From: SG8-40 sp963792855
GTDB lineage: Bacteria; Pseudomonadota; Gammaproteobacteria; Burkholderiales; Eutrophovitaceae
Reading direction: 5' to 3'
Assembly (NCBI GenBank): GCA_963792855.1
Contig: CAWBXZ010000013.1
Coordinates: 294,579-358,578 of the forward strand
DNA: 64,000 nucleotides
This document shows, piece by piece, positions 20,244 to 29,521 of the stretch. The position numbers and the translations under genes were made by a program. Within the stretch, counting starts at the first letter, position 1; the number at the start of each line of letters is the position of its first letter. The notes below the pieces were generated by a model that saw only the letters and a program-made list of their open reading frames with translations, was not told the DNA's origin and did no database searches.

Positions 20244-20272
20244 TTGACAACTTCGGCGGCGACCGTTACATT
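20244..20272 (+). promoter_or_regulatory. tRNA-Leu promoter
   Basis: A consensus -35 TTGACA (20244-20249), a 17-base spacer and a -10 TACATT (20267-20272) are followed by a GC-rich discriminator (CTGCGCCC). The tRNA begins 14 bases after the -10. Such GC-rich discriminators are typical of stringently controlled stable-RNA promoters. Confidence 0.8.
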
Positions 20273-20285
20273 CTGCGCCCTCCGT

Positions 20286-20372
<87 letters not shown>

Positions 20373-20380
20373 TGCCTGAT

Positions 20381-20440
20381 CCGGTCGAAACCAATCGGGT
20401 CGAAACCGATCAGGTCGAAACCAATCAGGTCGAAGCTGAC
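20381..20440 (+). repeat. Four tandem 15-bp repeats directly after tRNA-Leu
   Basis: Sixty bases consist of four head-to-tail copies of a 15-bp unit resembling CAGGTCGAAACCAAT. Copies one to three differ from each other at one to three positions and the fourth is more diverged. The array starts nine bases after the tRNA CCA end and finishes before a small GGCC...GGCC inverted repeat. It lies outside any credible gene. Confidence 0.85.
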
Positions 20441-20512
20441 CGGCCCTGAAATGGCCCTCATCAACAAACCGGTAGGCTCTCGCACCGGTCCCGGGGCTGA
20501 CAGCGGCCGAAT

Positions 20513-21814
20513 TCAATCATTGGCTTTGAACGGATGCCTCAAAACAATGGTCTCCTCCCGGTCCGGGCCGGTAGATATCAGGTCGATCGGCACGCCGCAG
20601 ATTTCCTCGATGCGCCGCAGATAGCGCCTCGCGTTCTCCGGTAACCCGTCGTAGTCGCGCACACCCACCGTGCTCTCGGACCAGCCGGGTATTTCCTCAT
20701 ACTCCGGCTCGCACTGCGCCAGTGACTCCGCGCCCACAGGCAGAATATCGAGTCGTTCCTCGCCACGCCGGTAACCCACGCCGATCTGCAGCGTTTCAAC
20801 GCCGTCGAGCACGTCGAGCTTGGTGACGCACAGACCGGACACACCGTTGATCTGGATGGACCGGCGTAAAGCAGCCGCATCGAACCAGCCGCAACGGCGG
20901 GCACGCCCGGTAGTAGCGCCAAACTCATTGCCACGCGTGGCCAGATGGCGGCCGATCTCGTTCTCCAGCTCGGTTGGAAACGGCCCGCCGCCAACCCGCG
21001 TCGTGTAGGCTTTGGTGATGCCCAGCACGTAGTGCAGCATCTGTGGACCGACGCCACAGCCGGCGGAAGCCGCACCCGCGACACAGTTACTCGACGTTAC
21101 AAACGGGTAGGTCCCGTGGTCAATATCGAGCAGTGTTCCCTGGGCGCCTTCGAACAGGAGATTCTCGCCGCGGGCGTTGGCATCGAACAACATGCGCGGC
21201 ACGTCGCCGAGCATCGGCCGTATACGCTCGGCCAGTTTCAGCAGCTCTTCCAGCGTTTGCTGAAAATCAACCGTATCGGCGGAAAAATAGTCCTTCAGCA
21301 CGAAATTGTGGAAGTCGAGCACTTCGCCCAGCTTCGCTGCCAGCCGTTCCCGGAAAAACAGATCCTGCAACCGGAGGCCGCGGCGCGCCGCCTTGTCTTC
21401 GTACGCCGGGCCGATGCCCCTGCCGGTAGTGCCGATCTTCCCCTCGCCCTTGGCCGTTTCACGCGCGCGGTCGAGCGCAATGTGCGATGGCAGGATGACG
21501 GGGCACGCTTCGCTCACACTGATTCTGCCGTCGACGTCCACCCCGGCGCGCTTGAGCGTATCGACTTCTTCGAGGAGCGCGTGCGGCGAAACGACGACGC
21601 CATTACCAATGTAGCAGTGCACGTTCGCGTGCAATATTCCCGAAGGAATAAGGTGCAAAACCGTTTTTACCGTGCCAATGACCAGGGTGTGCCCGGCGTT
21701 GTGTCCGCCCTGAAAGCGCACAACACCATGGGCATGTTCGGTCAACCAGTCGACTACCTTGCCCTTGCCCTCGTCACCCCACTGGGTGCCCACTACCACA
21801 ACGTTGCTTGCCAT
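20513..21814 (-). CDS. purA: Adenylosuccinate synthetase
   Basis: PurA joins IMP and aspartate with GTP in the first step from IMP to AMP. The 433-residue protein has the N-terminal P-loop-like GTQWGDEGKGKVVD, the GHNAGHT motif, the IGTTGRGIGPAYEDK segment and the TGRARRCGWFD loop. The ATG at 21814 follows an AGGA site. It is downstream of hisZ, the usual betaproteobacterial neighbour. Confidence 0.98.
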   Translation of the reverse strand: MASNVVVVGTQWGDEGKGKVVDWLTEHAHGVVRFQGGHNAGHTLVIGTVKTVLHLIPSGILHANVHCYIGNGVVVSPHALLEEVDTLKRAGVDVDGRISVSEACPVILPSHIALDRARETAKGEGKIGTTGRGIGPAYEDKAARRGLRLQDLFFRERLAAKLGEVLDFHNFVLKDYFSADTVDFQQTLEELLKLAERIRPMLGDVPRMLFDANARGENLLFEGAQGTLLDIDHGTYPFVTSSNCVAGAASAGCGVGPQMLHYVLGITKAYTTRVGGGPFPTELENEIGRHLATRGNEFGATTGRARRCGWFDAAALRRSIQINGVSGLCVTKLDVLDGVETLQIGVGYRRGEERLDILPVGAESLAQCEPEYEEIPGWSESTVGVRDYDGLPENARRYLRRIEEICGVPIDLISTGPDREETIVLRHPFKAND

Positions 21815-21863
21815 CTTTTCCTGATCTCAACTGGTGAGTGACTGAACGATTGATTGCGACGCC

Positions 21864-23030
21864 CTAGCGCTCGCACGCTACGACTTGCCAGGCGCCGTCG
21901 CGAAAAACGAGCTCCCGCTCGCAGCCCAACTCTTTCCTGTTGGACTCGTGCCCGGGCAAATCGGTAATCACGATATTGCCCTCCTCGCGCAAAGACTGTA
22001 TCGCCGCCTGCAGCGCCCCGTCGTCACGCCGGTAGGGCGCCATGATGCGATTGCCCGCGGCGTTGTCTTCCTGCAAGCCGGCCAGGTCGCGCAAGTCGAT
22101 ACTGAATCCGGTTGCCGGGCGCGCGCGGCCGAAGGCCTTGCCAATCTCGTCATAGCGTCCGCCTCTGGCAATCGCATCCGTGCGGCCCGGCACGTAGGCA
22201 GCGAATACCGCACCGCTGTGATAGTGATAACCGCGCAACTCCGCCAGGTCAACGCACAATTCACCGACGTCGTCCGATAGCTGTTCGGCGAGAAAGTCGA
22301 GCGTGTCGAGGCAGCCCGCGAGCTGCGGAAATTTCGGCAACTTGCCGCGCGCGACATTCAGCACCTCAACGCCGCCATACAGTTCCGGCAGAGCCCGCAG
22401 CGCAGCGCGCGCGTCTTCCGGCAAAGGCTTGGTCAGCGCGTGCAGCGCCGGCACATCCTTGGCCTGAAGCACGCGAAACAACTCCGCCTCGGACTCACGG
22501 TCGATCCGTGCCCACTGGATGATCGAACGAAAGATCGCCACATGCCCCAGGTCCAGATGCACGTTATCGACACCGGCGAGGGCCAGTGCACGCAGCATCA
22601 GAAGCTGGATTTCGACGTCGCTTTCGACGCCGGCGTGTCCATAAATTTCAGCGCCGATTTGCAGCGGCTCACGCGTTTTCAGGATGCCCGAGGGCAGCGT
22701 ATGAACCACGCTACCGGAGTAACACAAGCGGGTAATGCCCTGGCGGTTGAGAAGGTGCGCATCGATGCGCGACGCCTGTGGCGTGATGTCCGCCCGCAAG
22801 CCGAGCGTTCGGCCAGACAGTTGATCGACCAGTTTGAAGGTGCGCAAACCGAGATCATGACCTGAGCCGGTGAGCAATGAATCGAGGTACTCCACCAGCG
22901 GCGGCATGACCAGTTCGTAGCCGCTGACCACGAACAGGTCGAGTACGCGCCGGCGCAGACTCTCTATCCGCCAGGCCTCGCCGGGCAGGATATCGTCAAT
23001 GTATTCGGGCAGCAGCCACTTCTGCGTCAT
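21864..23030 (-). CDS. hisZ: ATP phosphoribosyltransferase regulatory subunit HisZ
   Basis: HisZ is a histidyl-tRNA-synthetase-like protein without aminoacylation activity that pairs with a short-form HisG to make the first enzyme of histidine synthesis. The 388-residue protein keeps the class II synthetase core (LPEYIDDILPGEAWRIESLR; motif-2 region LCYSGSVVHT) but lacks the C-terminal anticodon-binding domain of HisS. The true hisS is at 30,239 in this window. hisG is not here and should be the short form elsewhere in the genome. Its position between purA and the DUF2065/hflCK genes is standard for the class. Confidence 0.95.
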   Translation of the reverse strand: MTQKWLLPEYIDDILPGEAWRIESLRRRVLDLFVVSGYELVMPPLVEYLDSLLTGSGHDLGLRTFKLVDQLSGRTLGLRADITPQASRIDAHLLNRQGITRLCYSGSVVHTLPSGILKTREPLQIGAEIYGHAGVESDVEIQLLMLRALALAGVDNVHLDLGHVAIFRSIIQWARIDRESEAELFRVLQAKDVPALHALTKPLPEDARAALRALPELYGGVEVLNVARGKLPKFPQLAGCLDTLDFLAEQLSDDVGELCVDLAELRGYHYHSGAVFAAYVPGRTDAIARGGRYDEIGKAFGRARPATGFSIDLRDLAGLQEDNAAGNRIMAPYRRDDGALQAAIQSLREEGNIVITDLPGHESNRKELGCERELVFRDGAWQVVACER

Positions 23031-23102
23031 GGGTATCTTCGCGGCCGCCTACCGGCAGCACTTTTGAGCAAACGTCTATCGTCTTCAATAATCGGTCAGC
23101 GG

Positions 23103-23297
23103 CTAGGTCGTCAACAGGAGCAGCAGCAAGCCCAGGATCATGGACGTCAGGCCGACGAAGCGGATTTGTCCATCCGTGAGTTCGAGGAAGCGCCGGAAAA
23201 GAGCACGCCAGCCCCCGGGGGAAAGAAACGGAAGCAGCCCTTCGAGCACCAGCATGAGGGCAAACGCCGCGAGCAGACTCCCCCAGTAAGCCTCCAT
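23103..23297 (-). CDS. DUF2065 (YjeT-like) small membrane protein
   Basis: This 64-residue protein has two predicted membrane helices, at about residues 5-25 and 44-62 (IRFVGLTSMILGLLLLLL), joined by a loop with FLSPGGWRALFRRFLEL. The family is conserved next to hflC in many proteobacteria, but its function is not known. Here it lies between hflC and hisZ, 58 bases after hflC. The identification rests on length, topology and position. Confidence 0.9.
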   Translation of the reverse strand: MEAYWGSLLAAFALMLVLEGLLPFLSPGGWRALFRRFLELTDGQIRFVGLTSMILGLLLLLLTT

Positions 23298-23355
23298 TAC
23301 GTTCTGCGCCTAGGCGTCGGCACCCGGACCCGTCGCGCACACCGATGATCCACGA

Positions 23356-24228
23356 TCACCGGCCACGCGGGGTTTGCATGTACTTGAAGAAATCCGAGTC
23401 AGGCTCGAGGATCAGCAGATCGCCTTTGTTCCTGAAAGTCTCCCGATACGCGTCAAGGCTCCGATAATAGGCGTAAAACTCCGGATCGCGCGTGAAAGCG
23501 CGCGCATAAATGGCCGAAGCCTGCGCATCGCCCGAGCCCTTGACCTGTTGCGCGTCGCGATACGCCTTGGCGATGATCACCTCGCGTTCGCGGTCCGCAT
23601 CGGCCCTGATCTTTTCCGATTCCGCGAAACCCGTCGACCTCAACTCGTTCGCAACCCGCTTGCGCTCGGCTTCCATCCGGCGATAGACAGCGTCACTGAT
23701 TTCCTTCGTCAGGTCGACGCGCTTGAGTCTGACGTCGAGAACCTCGACGCCGATCTTGCGCGCATCGTCGTCAACCTTCTCGCGCATCAACTCGATGATT
23801 TCATCGCGCTCTCCGGAAATCACCTGATACACCGTGCGCTTGCCGAATTCGGCCCGCAGGCTGTCATTAACCGTCTTGTTCAGCCGGTCGCGCGCACGCC
23901 GCTCGTCTCCGCCGACACTGACGTAATACTGTTCCACCGACGAGATGCGCCATTTCACGTACGAGTCGACGAGTACGTTCTTCTTCTCCGAGGTAAGAAA
24001 ACGCTCCGGCTCTTCCGTATCGACGGTATGTATGCGGATGTCGAAGTACCGGACGTCCTCGATCAGCGGAAGCTTCCAGTACAACCCGGGTTCGGTCTTG
24101 ATGCTGACGACCTCACCAAGCCTGAAGACAATCGCCTGCTGTCGCTGATCAACCGTGAACAACGACATGCTGGCCACGACGAGCGCAACGACAATTGCGA
24201 TCAAGACAACTGTTACTGACGCTTTCAT
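23356..24228 (-). CDS. hflC: HflC, FtsH protease modulator subunit
   Basis: HflC forms with HflK a large periplasmic cage around the FtsH membrane protease that limits its access to substrates. The 290-residue SPFH/band-7 protein has one N-terminal membrane anchor (residues 5-25), then the SPFH domain starting FTVDQRQQAIVFRLGEV and a helical C-terminal part. The start overlaps the hflK stop by four bases (ATGA), consistent with balanced synthesis of the two subunits. Confidence 0.97.
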   Translation of the reverse strand: MKASVTVVLIAIVVALVVASMSLFTVDQRQQAIVFRLGEVVSIKTEPGLYWKLPLIEDVRYFDIRIHTVDTEEPERFLTSEKKNVLVDSYVKWRISSVEQYYVSVGGDERRARDRLNKTVNDSLRAEFGKRTVYQVISGERDEIIELMREKVDDDARKIGVEVLDVRLKRVDLTKEISDAVYRRMEAERKRVANELRSTGFAESEKIRADADREREVIIAKAYRDAQQVKGSGDAQASAIYARAFTRDPEFYAYYRSLDAYRETFRNKGDLLILEPDSDFFKYMQTPRGR

Positions 24229-25397
24229 CTCGTCTCCCGGTTACGACTGCGGAAAGCCTCGCGCGTGCGGCTGCTTTCACTGGGCATGCTCGTGCTCGTT
24301 CCGCTGGCCTCGCCGACGCCCGTGTTCGGAATCTCGACGGTTGCGGCTGCCGCCTGCATCAATTTGTCCAGCGGCAGGAACAGCAGGTTGCTGTTCGCCT
24401 TCTGGTCGATGACCACCTTCGTGGTGTTCGACAACACTTCTTGCATTGCGTCCAGATACAAACGGTCGCGCGTCACGCGTGGCGCCTTGCGGTACTCGGT
24501 CAGAATCTGTTCGAAACGCGAAGCCTCACCCTGGGCCGCGGCCACCACACGCTGCTTGTAGGCTTCTGCTTCCTGTTCCAGACGCGCGGCCGTACCCTGC
24601 GCCTTTGGCACGACGTCGTTGAAGTACGCCTGACCTTCATTCTTCTGCCGTTCCCGGTCCTGATTCGCCTTTACCGCGTCATCGAACGCCGCCTGCACTT
24701 CTTCGGGCGGCTGCGCATTTTGCATCGTCACCTGGCTGACGGTAATGCCTGTTCGATACCGGTCCAGGACCCTTTGCATCAACACCCGCGCATTAACGGC
24801 GATCTCTTCGCGCCCCTCGTACAGGACGAAATCCATTTTGCTCTTGCCGACAATTTCGCGTATCGCCGACTCGGCCACCTGTTTGACCGTCTCATCCGGA
24901 TGGCGGTCGTAAAACAGATAATCTTCCGGGTTGGCGCGGATGTACTGCACCGCGAATTGCAGATCGACGATATTCTCGTCGTCGGTCAGCATCAGCGACT
25001 CCGACGGCACCTTGGTGCGAACGTTGTTGCGATAGCCAACCTCCACGGTGTGCACTTCCGAAACGTTGACAATTTCAACGTTTTCGAGTGGCCACGGGAT
25101 GTGCCAGTGCGGCCCGGGCAAATTCGTCTCCAGATACTTTCCGAAGCGCAACACGACCCCACGCTCACTCGCATCGACAATGTAAATTCCACTCGCGGCC
25201 CATATCAGCAGGATCAGAATCACGATCACGCCGAAACCACCTGCCGGACGGCCTGCACCAGCGCCCTTTCCGCCGCCGCGGCCACCGCGACCGCCGAACA
25301 GCGAATTCAGCTTCTGGTTGAAGCGGCGCCACAACTCGTCCAGGTCAGGAGGCCCTTCGCTACCTCGGCGCCCCCATTGCGGATCATTCATTGACAT
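24225..25397 (-). CDS. hflK: HflK, FtsH protease modulator subunit
   Basis: HflK is the partner of HflC in the FtsH regulatory complex. The 390-residue protein has a glycine-rich cytoplasmic N-terminal stretch (residues 36-58), a single membrane helix (IVILILLIWAASGIYIV), and the SPFH domain with VDASERGVVLRFGKYLE. The start is ATG 25397; a second in-frame ATG lies two codons later. It is downstream of hflX and coupled to hflC. Confidence 0.97.
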   Translation of the reverse strand: MSMNDPQWGRRGSEGPPDLDELWRRFNQKLNSLFGGRGGRGGGKGAGAGRPAGGFGVIVILILLIWAASGIYIVDASERGVVLRFGKYLETNLPGPHWHIPWPLENVEIVNVSEVHTVEVGYRNNVRTKVPSESLMLTDDENIVDLQFAVQYIRANPEDYLFYDRHPDETVKQVAESAIREIVGKSKMDFVLYEGREEIAVNARVLMQRVLDRYRTGITVSQVTMQNAQPPEEVQAAFDDAVKANQDRERQKNEGQAYFNDVVPKAQGTAARLEQEAEAYKQRVVAAAQGEASRFEQILTEYRKAPRVTRDRLYLDAMQEVLSNTTKVVIDQKANSNLLFLPLDKLMQAAAATVEIPNTGVGEASGTSTSMPSESSRTREAFRSRNRETR

Positions 25398-25431
25398 AAG
25401 TTGAGTTCTCGATTCGGGAAAACTGCTGGAT

Positions 25432-26586
25432 TCACGCCAACGCGAGCGATGCTACCGGCGCACTGGCACTTTGAAACTCATTGTAGAGTGCGCGCAATTC
25501 GGCAATCCCGGCCCCACTGGCCGCACTCACACGGACGGCGCGGATTTTACCACACGCGTCTCTCTCGACCCCGGGTGACAAACCGGCCAGATCAATCTTG
25601 TTATAGACGATGATCTGGGGAACACCGTCGGCACCAATATCGGCCAGAACCTTGTTGACCTGCTCGATTTGCGAATCACGAACCGGGCTTGCCGCATCGA
25701 CGACGTGCAGCAGGAGATCTGCTCTCGCCGTTTCTTCCAGTGTTGCGCGAAATGCCGCAACCAGCGTGTGCGGCAAGTCCCTGATGAAACCGACCGTATC
25801 AGACAGAACGATCGTCCTGTTGCCCGTCGTGCCCAGCCGCCGGGAAGTGGTATCCAGGGTTGCAAACAACTGGTCGGCCGCGTACGCGTCGCCGCGCGTG
25901 AGCCGGTTGAACAATGTCGATTTGCCGGCATTGGTGTATCCCACCAGCGAGACGGACATCGCGTTGCCGCGAGAGCGCGCACGGCGCTGCGTCTGGCGTT
26001 GGCGGCCAACCGCGGCGAGCTTGCTTCGCAATACCCTTACCCTTTTTGCAAGCAAGCGCCGGTCGGTTTCCAGCTGCGTTTCACCGGGGCCGCGCAAGCC
26101 GATACCCCCTTTTTGCCGCTCGAGGTGAGTCCAGCCTCGAACCAGGCGTGTCGCAAGGTGGTCAAGTTGCGCCAGTTCGACTTGCAACTTGCCTTCGTGG
26201 CTTCGGGCTCGCTGGGCGAAAATATCGAGAATCAGGCTGGTGCGGTCGACCACCCTGACATTGGTGCGCTGCTCGAGATTCCGCTGCTGGGCCGGGGACA
26301 GGTCGTGGTTGAAAATCACCAGGTTGGCCTGCAGGCTGGACACCAGGGCGGACAATTCCTCGACCTTGCCCTTGCCGGCAAAGGTGGCGGCATCCGGGCG
26401 CTGCCGGCGGCCCTTGAGAACCTCAAGCACCCGAACGCCGGCGCTGTCGGCAAGGCGCAGCATCTCCTCGACGCTTTCCGAGTAGTCGGGATCGCGCAGG
26501 TCAAGCGCCACTACGATGGCACGGTCTCCGCCGCTCGCGCGTTCCAGCATCAGAAGGTGGGGCGGCTCCGGGTCAACCGGCCGCAT
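25432..26586 (-). CDS. hflX: Ribosome-associated GTPase HflX
   Basis: HflX is a GTPase that splits stalled 70S ribosomes under heat or antibiotic stress. The 384-residue protein has the N-terminal HflX domain with AGKGKVEEL and the glycine-rich GGIGLRGPGETQLETDRR linker. The G domain follows with VGYTNAGKSTLFNRLT, DTVGFIRDLP and NKID. It lies between hfq and hflK, the normal hfq-hflX-hflK-hflC order. Start ATG 26586 lacks a strong ribosome-binding site. Confidence 0.96.
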   Translation of the reverse strand: MRPVDPEPPHLLMLERASGGDRAIVVALDLRDPDYSESVEEMLRLADSAGVRVLEVLKGRRQRPDAATFAGKGKVEELSALVSSLQANLVIFNHDLSPAQQRNLEQRTNVRVVDRTSLILDIFAQRARSHEGKLQVELAQLDHLATRLVRGWTHLERQKGGIGLRGPGETQLETDRRLLAKRVRVLRSKLAAVGRQRQTQRRARSRGNAMSVSLVGYTNAGKSTLFNRLTRGDAYAADQLFATLDTTSRRLGTTGNRTIVLSDTVGFIRDLPHTLVAAFRATLEETARADLLLHVVDAASPVRDSQIEQVNKVLADIGADGVPQIIVYNKIDLAGLSPGVERDACGKIRAVRVSAASGAGIAELRALYNEFQSASAPVASLALA

Positions 26587-26653
26587 TCGGCCATCAACTC
26601 TGGTTGTACCTTGCCGTCAACAAAATGGTCACTGCTGCTTACGACTCCTGATG

Positions 26654-26893
26654 TCAGTCGGCAGTTCCCTGATCGACCGCGAGGTTGACCGCCCGGGCCG
26701 GCACCACTGTCGAGATCGCATGCTTGTAGACCATCTGGGTGACCGTGTTCTTGAGCAGTACCACATACTGGTCGAAAGATTCTATCTGCCCCTGCAACTT
26801 GATTCCGTTCACGAGATAAATCGACACGGGCACATGCTCTTTGCGCAGCGTATTCAGGAACGGGTCTTGTAACATTTGCCCTTTTGCGCTCAT
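26654..26893 (-). CDS. hfq: RNA chaperone Hfq
   Basis: Hfq is the hexameric Sm-like protein that helps small RNAs pair with mRNAs. The 79-residue protein contains the Sm1 motif region QDPFLNTLRKEHVPVSIYLV, the KLQGQIESFDQYVVLLKN segment and the Sm2 motif YKHAISTVVP. An AAGGAG site precedes ATG 26893. It sits between der and hflX. Confidence 0.98.
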   Translation of the reverse strand: MSAKGQMLQDPFLNTLRKEHVPVSIYLVNGIKLQGQIESFDQYVVLLKNTVTQMVYKHAISTVVPARAVNLAVDQGTAD

Positions 26894-26986
26894 GGCTGCT
26901 CCTTGTTTTTTACTTATTGCCGGTTTTTTGATCTTTGCCGACGGCTACTGTACTGGATTCCGGTCGCCAATACCATCCCAAAGCCG

Positions 26987-28330
26987 TTATCCCCGGCGCC
27001 CGCGCTTGCGGTCTGCATACGGATTGACGCCCTGCTTGAAGGCCACCCTGACCGGGGTGCCGCGCAGCTCGAAAGCCTGCATGAAGGCCCTTTCAAGGTA
27101 GCGGCGGTAGTCATCCGATATGTCTTCCAGGGAGTTGCCGTGAATCACGATGAGCGGCGGATTGACCCCTCCCTGGTGCGCATAGCGCATCTTCGGGCGC
27201 CGGTAACCGCGCCGCGGCGGCGCCTGTTTCTGCGTAGCCTCCTCCAGAACGCGGGTCAGTTTCGGGGTCGGCAGGCGCGACATGGCCGCCTTGAATGCCC
27301 CATCGACCGCCCGGATCAGTCCGTCAACTCCGGTACCGGAGGCGGCCGAGATCCTGCGGACCACGGCGAAGTCGAGAAACCCGAGCTTACGCTCATATTC
27401 GCGGCGAATCCGTTCCCGCCCCTGGGCGTCGACTGCGTCCCACTTGTTTATGGCGACAACGAGTGCCCGGCCCGCCTCCAGGATGAAACCGGCGATACTT
27501 GCGTCCTGGTCGGCAACTTCCTGCGTCGCGTCGAGCACCAGAATAGCCACGTTGGCGTCTTCAATCGCCTGCAGGGTCTTCACCACGGAAAACTTTTCCG
27601 CGATCTCGTGTACCCGTCCGCGCTTTCGCACCCCGGCGGTATCGATGACCGTGTAAGTGCGCCCGCTGCGCTCGAATTCGACATGGATCGAATCGCGGGT
27701 TGTTCCAGGCTCATCGAACGCAATCATGCGGTTTTCGCCCAGAAGGGCGTTGACCAGCGTGGACTTGCCGACATTTGGCCTGCCGACCACCGCGATTCTG
27801 GGGTGATCGGCTTTGTCTTCTGCCGACTCGGATTCCGGCGTAAACGGCAAGAGCACGTGGTCCATCAACTCGCGGACGCCTTCGCCATGAGCCGCTGAAA
27901 TCGTGATCGGCTCGCCCAGCCCGAGTTCATGGAATTCCGCCGAGACGATACCGGCATTCATGCCTTCGGCCTTGTTGGCCACCAGCCAGACTTTGCGTCC
28001 GGTGCGTCTCAATTGCTCGGCGATAATCCGGTCCTGCGGCGCAAGGCCGTCACGGACATCGACCATGAACAGGATGGCATCGCCCTCATCGACCGCCTGC
28101 ATCGTCTGCCCTGCCATTGCCCGGCTCAGACCGTGGTCCGACGCGGGTTCGAGCCCGCCCGTATCGACAACGATGAATTTCCTGTCACCGGCCCTGGCGT
28201 GACCGTAGTGGCGATCGCGGGTCAATCCCGGCGTGTCGGACACCAGCGCCGATCGCGACCGGGTCAACCGGTTGAACAGCGTTGATTTGCCGACGTTAGG
28301 CCGTCCGACCAGAACCACGGTGGGCCGCAT
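26987..28330 (-). CDS. der: Ribosome biogenesis GTPase Der (EngA)
   Basis: Der is an essential double GTPase for 50S subunit maturation. The protein has two G domains, each with a GRPNVGKST P-loop (residues 8-16 and near 187), DTGG/DTAG switch motifs, NKAE/NKWD specificity motifs and a C-terminal KH-like domain ending in basic residues. The start chosen is ATG 28330 (MRPTVVLVGRPN), as in homologues; the frame reaches a GTG four codons upstream. bamB lies 57 bases before it. Confidence 0.97.
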   Translation of the reverse strand: MRPTVVLVGRPNVGKSTLFNRLTRSRSALVSDTPGLTRDRHYGHARAGDRKFIVVDTGGLEPASDHGLSRAMAGQTMQAVDEGDAILFMVDVRDGLAPQDRIIAEQLRRTGRKVWLVANKAEGMNAGIVSAEFHELGLGEPITISAAHGEGVRELMDHVLLPFTPESESAEDKADHPRIAVVGRPNVGKSTLVNALLGENRMIAFDEPGTTRDSIHVEFERSGRTYTVIDTAGVRKRGRVHEIAEKFSVVKTLQAIEDANVAILVLDATQEVADQDASIAGFILEAGRALVVAINKWDAVDAQGRERIRREYERKLGFLDFAVVRRISAASGTGVDGLIRAVDGAFKAAMSRLPTPKLTRVLEEATQKQAPPRRGYRRPKMRYAHQGGVNPPLIVIHGNSLEDISDDYRRYLERAFMQAFELRGTPVRVAFKQGVNPYADRKRGRRG

Positions 28331-28387
28331 GGCTATGCACACCCTTCGATGACCGCGCGCAGACCGGGCAGCGCCTTGGCTGACATC

Positions 28388-29521
28388 TCAGGACGGGCGC
28401 TTGAAAGCGATAACGTACAGCCCACCCGTCTCGGTCTGGACGACGGCACGCTCCTGCTGTGCCACCGGAGCGGTAACGATCGCGCTGCCGTCCGTAGCCA
28501 TTCTCGCCACAAACGCCCCGTCCTCACGCGACATAACATGCACGTAACCCTGGTAGTCGCCGACCACCAGCCAGTCGCCGACGACAACGGGTGCTGTCAC
28601 GCGACGGTGGAGTAACTGCTCCTGGCGCCAGATACTGGCGCCGGAACCCTTGTCGTAAGCGACAACCGCACCGTCGGCTTCGGTGTAGTAGAGATTACGC
28701 GTATCAGCGACGATGCTGCCCGCGCTCGACGCGCTGCGAGCCCAGATCTGCTCTCCTTTTTGCGTGTCGTAGCAGCCGATTCGCCCCTGAAAGGCCACTG
28801 CGCAGACGACACCCTCTTCCAGCAGCGGCGTACCCGCGATGTCCACCATGCGTTCGAGTTCGTTGTCTCCGCGCGGTGTCGCAATCGGAATATCCCACAA
28901 CAGACTCCCGTCGCGCATGTCGAGCTTGGTCAGCCTCCCTCCCGGGAAACCGCCGATGACGGCGCTGCCATCGGCAATCACCATGCGCGGATTGGCACGC
29001 AAAACAAGCGACTGCGGGGGAGACTCGTATTCCCAGAGTCGCCGCCCATCCCGGGCATCGAGGCCGAACACCTTGCTGTCGCCGGTACGAACCACCACTG
29101 TCGAGCCGGAGCCGATCGGTGCACTGAGCACTTCAGTCGACACTTTTGAACGCCACAGCAAAACGCCGTTGGGCCCATAGGCGAGCACTTCGGCCTTGTT
29201 GGTGCCAATCAGGATCATGTTTTCGGCGGTGCCGACACCGCCCGAAACCGTAACACCCGGCTGACTGGACCACTGACGCCTGCCCCTGTCGCCGTCGTAG
29301 CAGGTCAGCCGCCCCTTGCCGCTGGCAGCACAGACCCTGTTCTCGATAACGACAGGCGAGAACATGAAACCGCCGGATATGCCGACGGACGCCTTCCACG
29401 CGATGCGCGCCTCCACAGTCGGGGTGAACTCCGGCAACGGAGACGGCTCGACGCCCTTGGCCGCGCAGCCGGCCAGCAGCACAACCAGCAAAGAGACTGC
29501 GAAGGCCAGTCTGCCTGGCAT
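28388..29521 (-). CDS. bamB: Outer-membrane assembly lipoprotein BamB
   Basis: BamB is the beta-propeller lipoprotein that scaffolds BamA. The 377-residue precursor has a lipoprotein signal peptide ending in the lipobox LLAGC, then repeated PQQ-like blades with W-rich motifs (GRRLWEYES, GSLLWDIPI, GEQIWARS, GASIWRQE). The start is ATG 29521, sharing its A with the yfgM stop (TGATG); an in-frame TTG one codon before is unlikely. The yfgM-bamB-der order is typical. Confidence 0.96.
   Translation of the reverse strand: MPGRLAFAVSLLVVLLAGCAAKGVEPSPLPEFTPTVEARIAWKASVGISGGFMFSPVVIENRVCAASGKGRLTCYDGDRGRRQWSSQPGVTVSGGVGTAENMILIGTNKAEVLAYGPNGVLLWRSKVSTEVLSAPIGSGSTVVVRTGDSKVFGLDARDGRRLWEYESPPQSLVLRANPRMVIADGSAVIGGFPGGRLTKLDMRDGSLLWDIPIATPRGDNELERMVDIAGTPLLEEGVVCAVAFQGRIGCYDTQKGEQIWARSASSAGSIVADTRNLYYTEADGAVVAYDKGSGASIWRQEQLLHRRVTAPVVVGDWLVVGDYQGYVHVMSREDGAFVARMATDGSAIVTAPVAQQERAVVQTETGGLYVIAFKRPS

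Noticed and set aside
20381..20440. CRISPR-like array after the tRNA
   Set aside because: The 15-bp units are directly adjacent with no spacers, and no cas gene is present.
21864..23030. Second histidyl-tRNA synthetase
   Set aside because: The protein lacks the anticodon-binding domain and lies next to purA as HisZ does; the true hisS is at 30,239.
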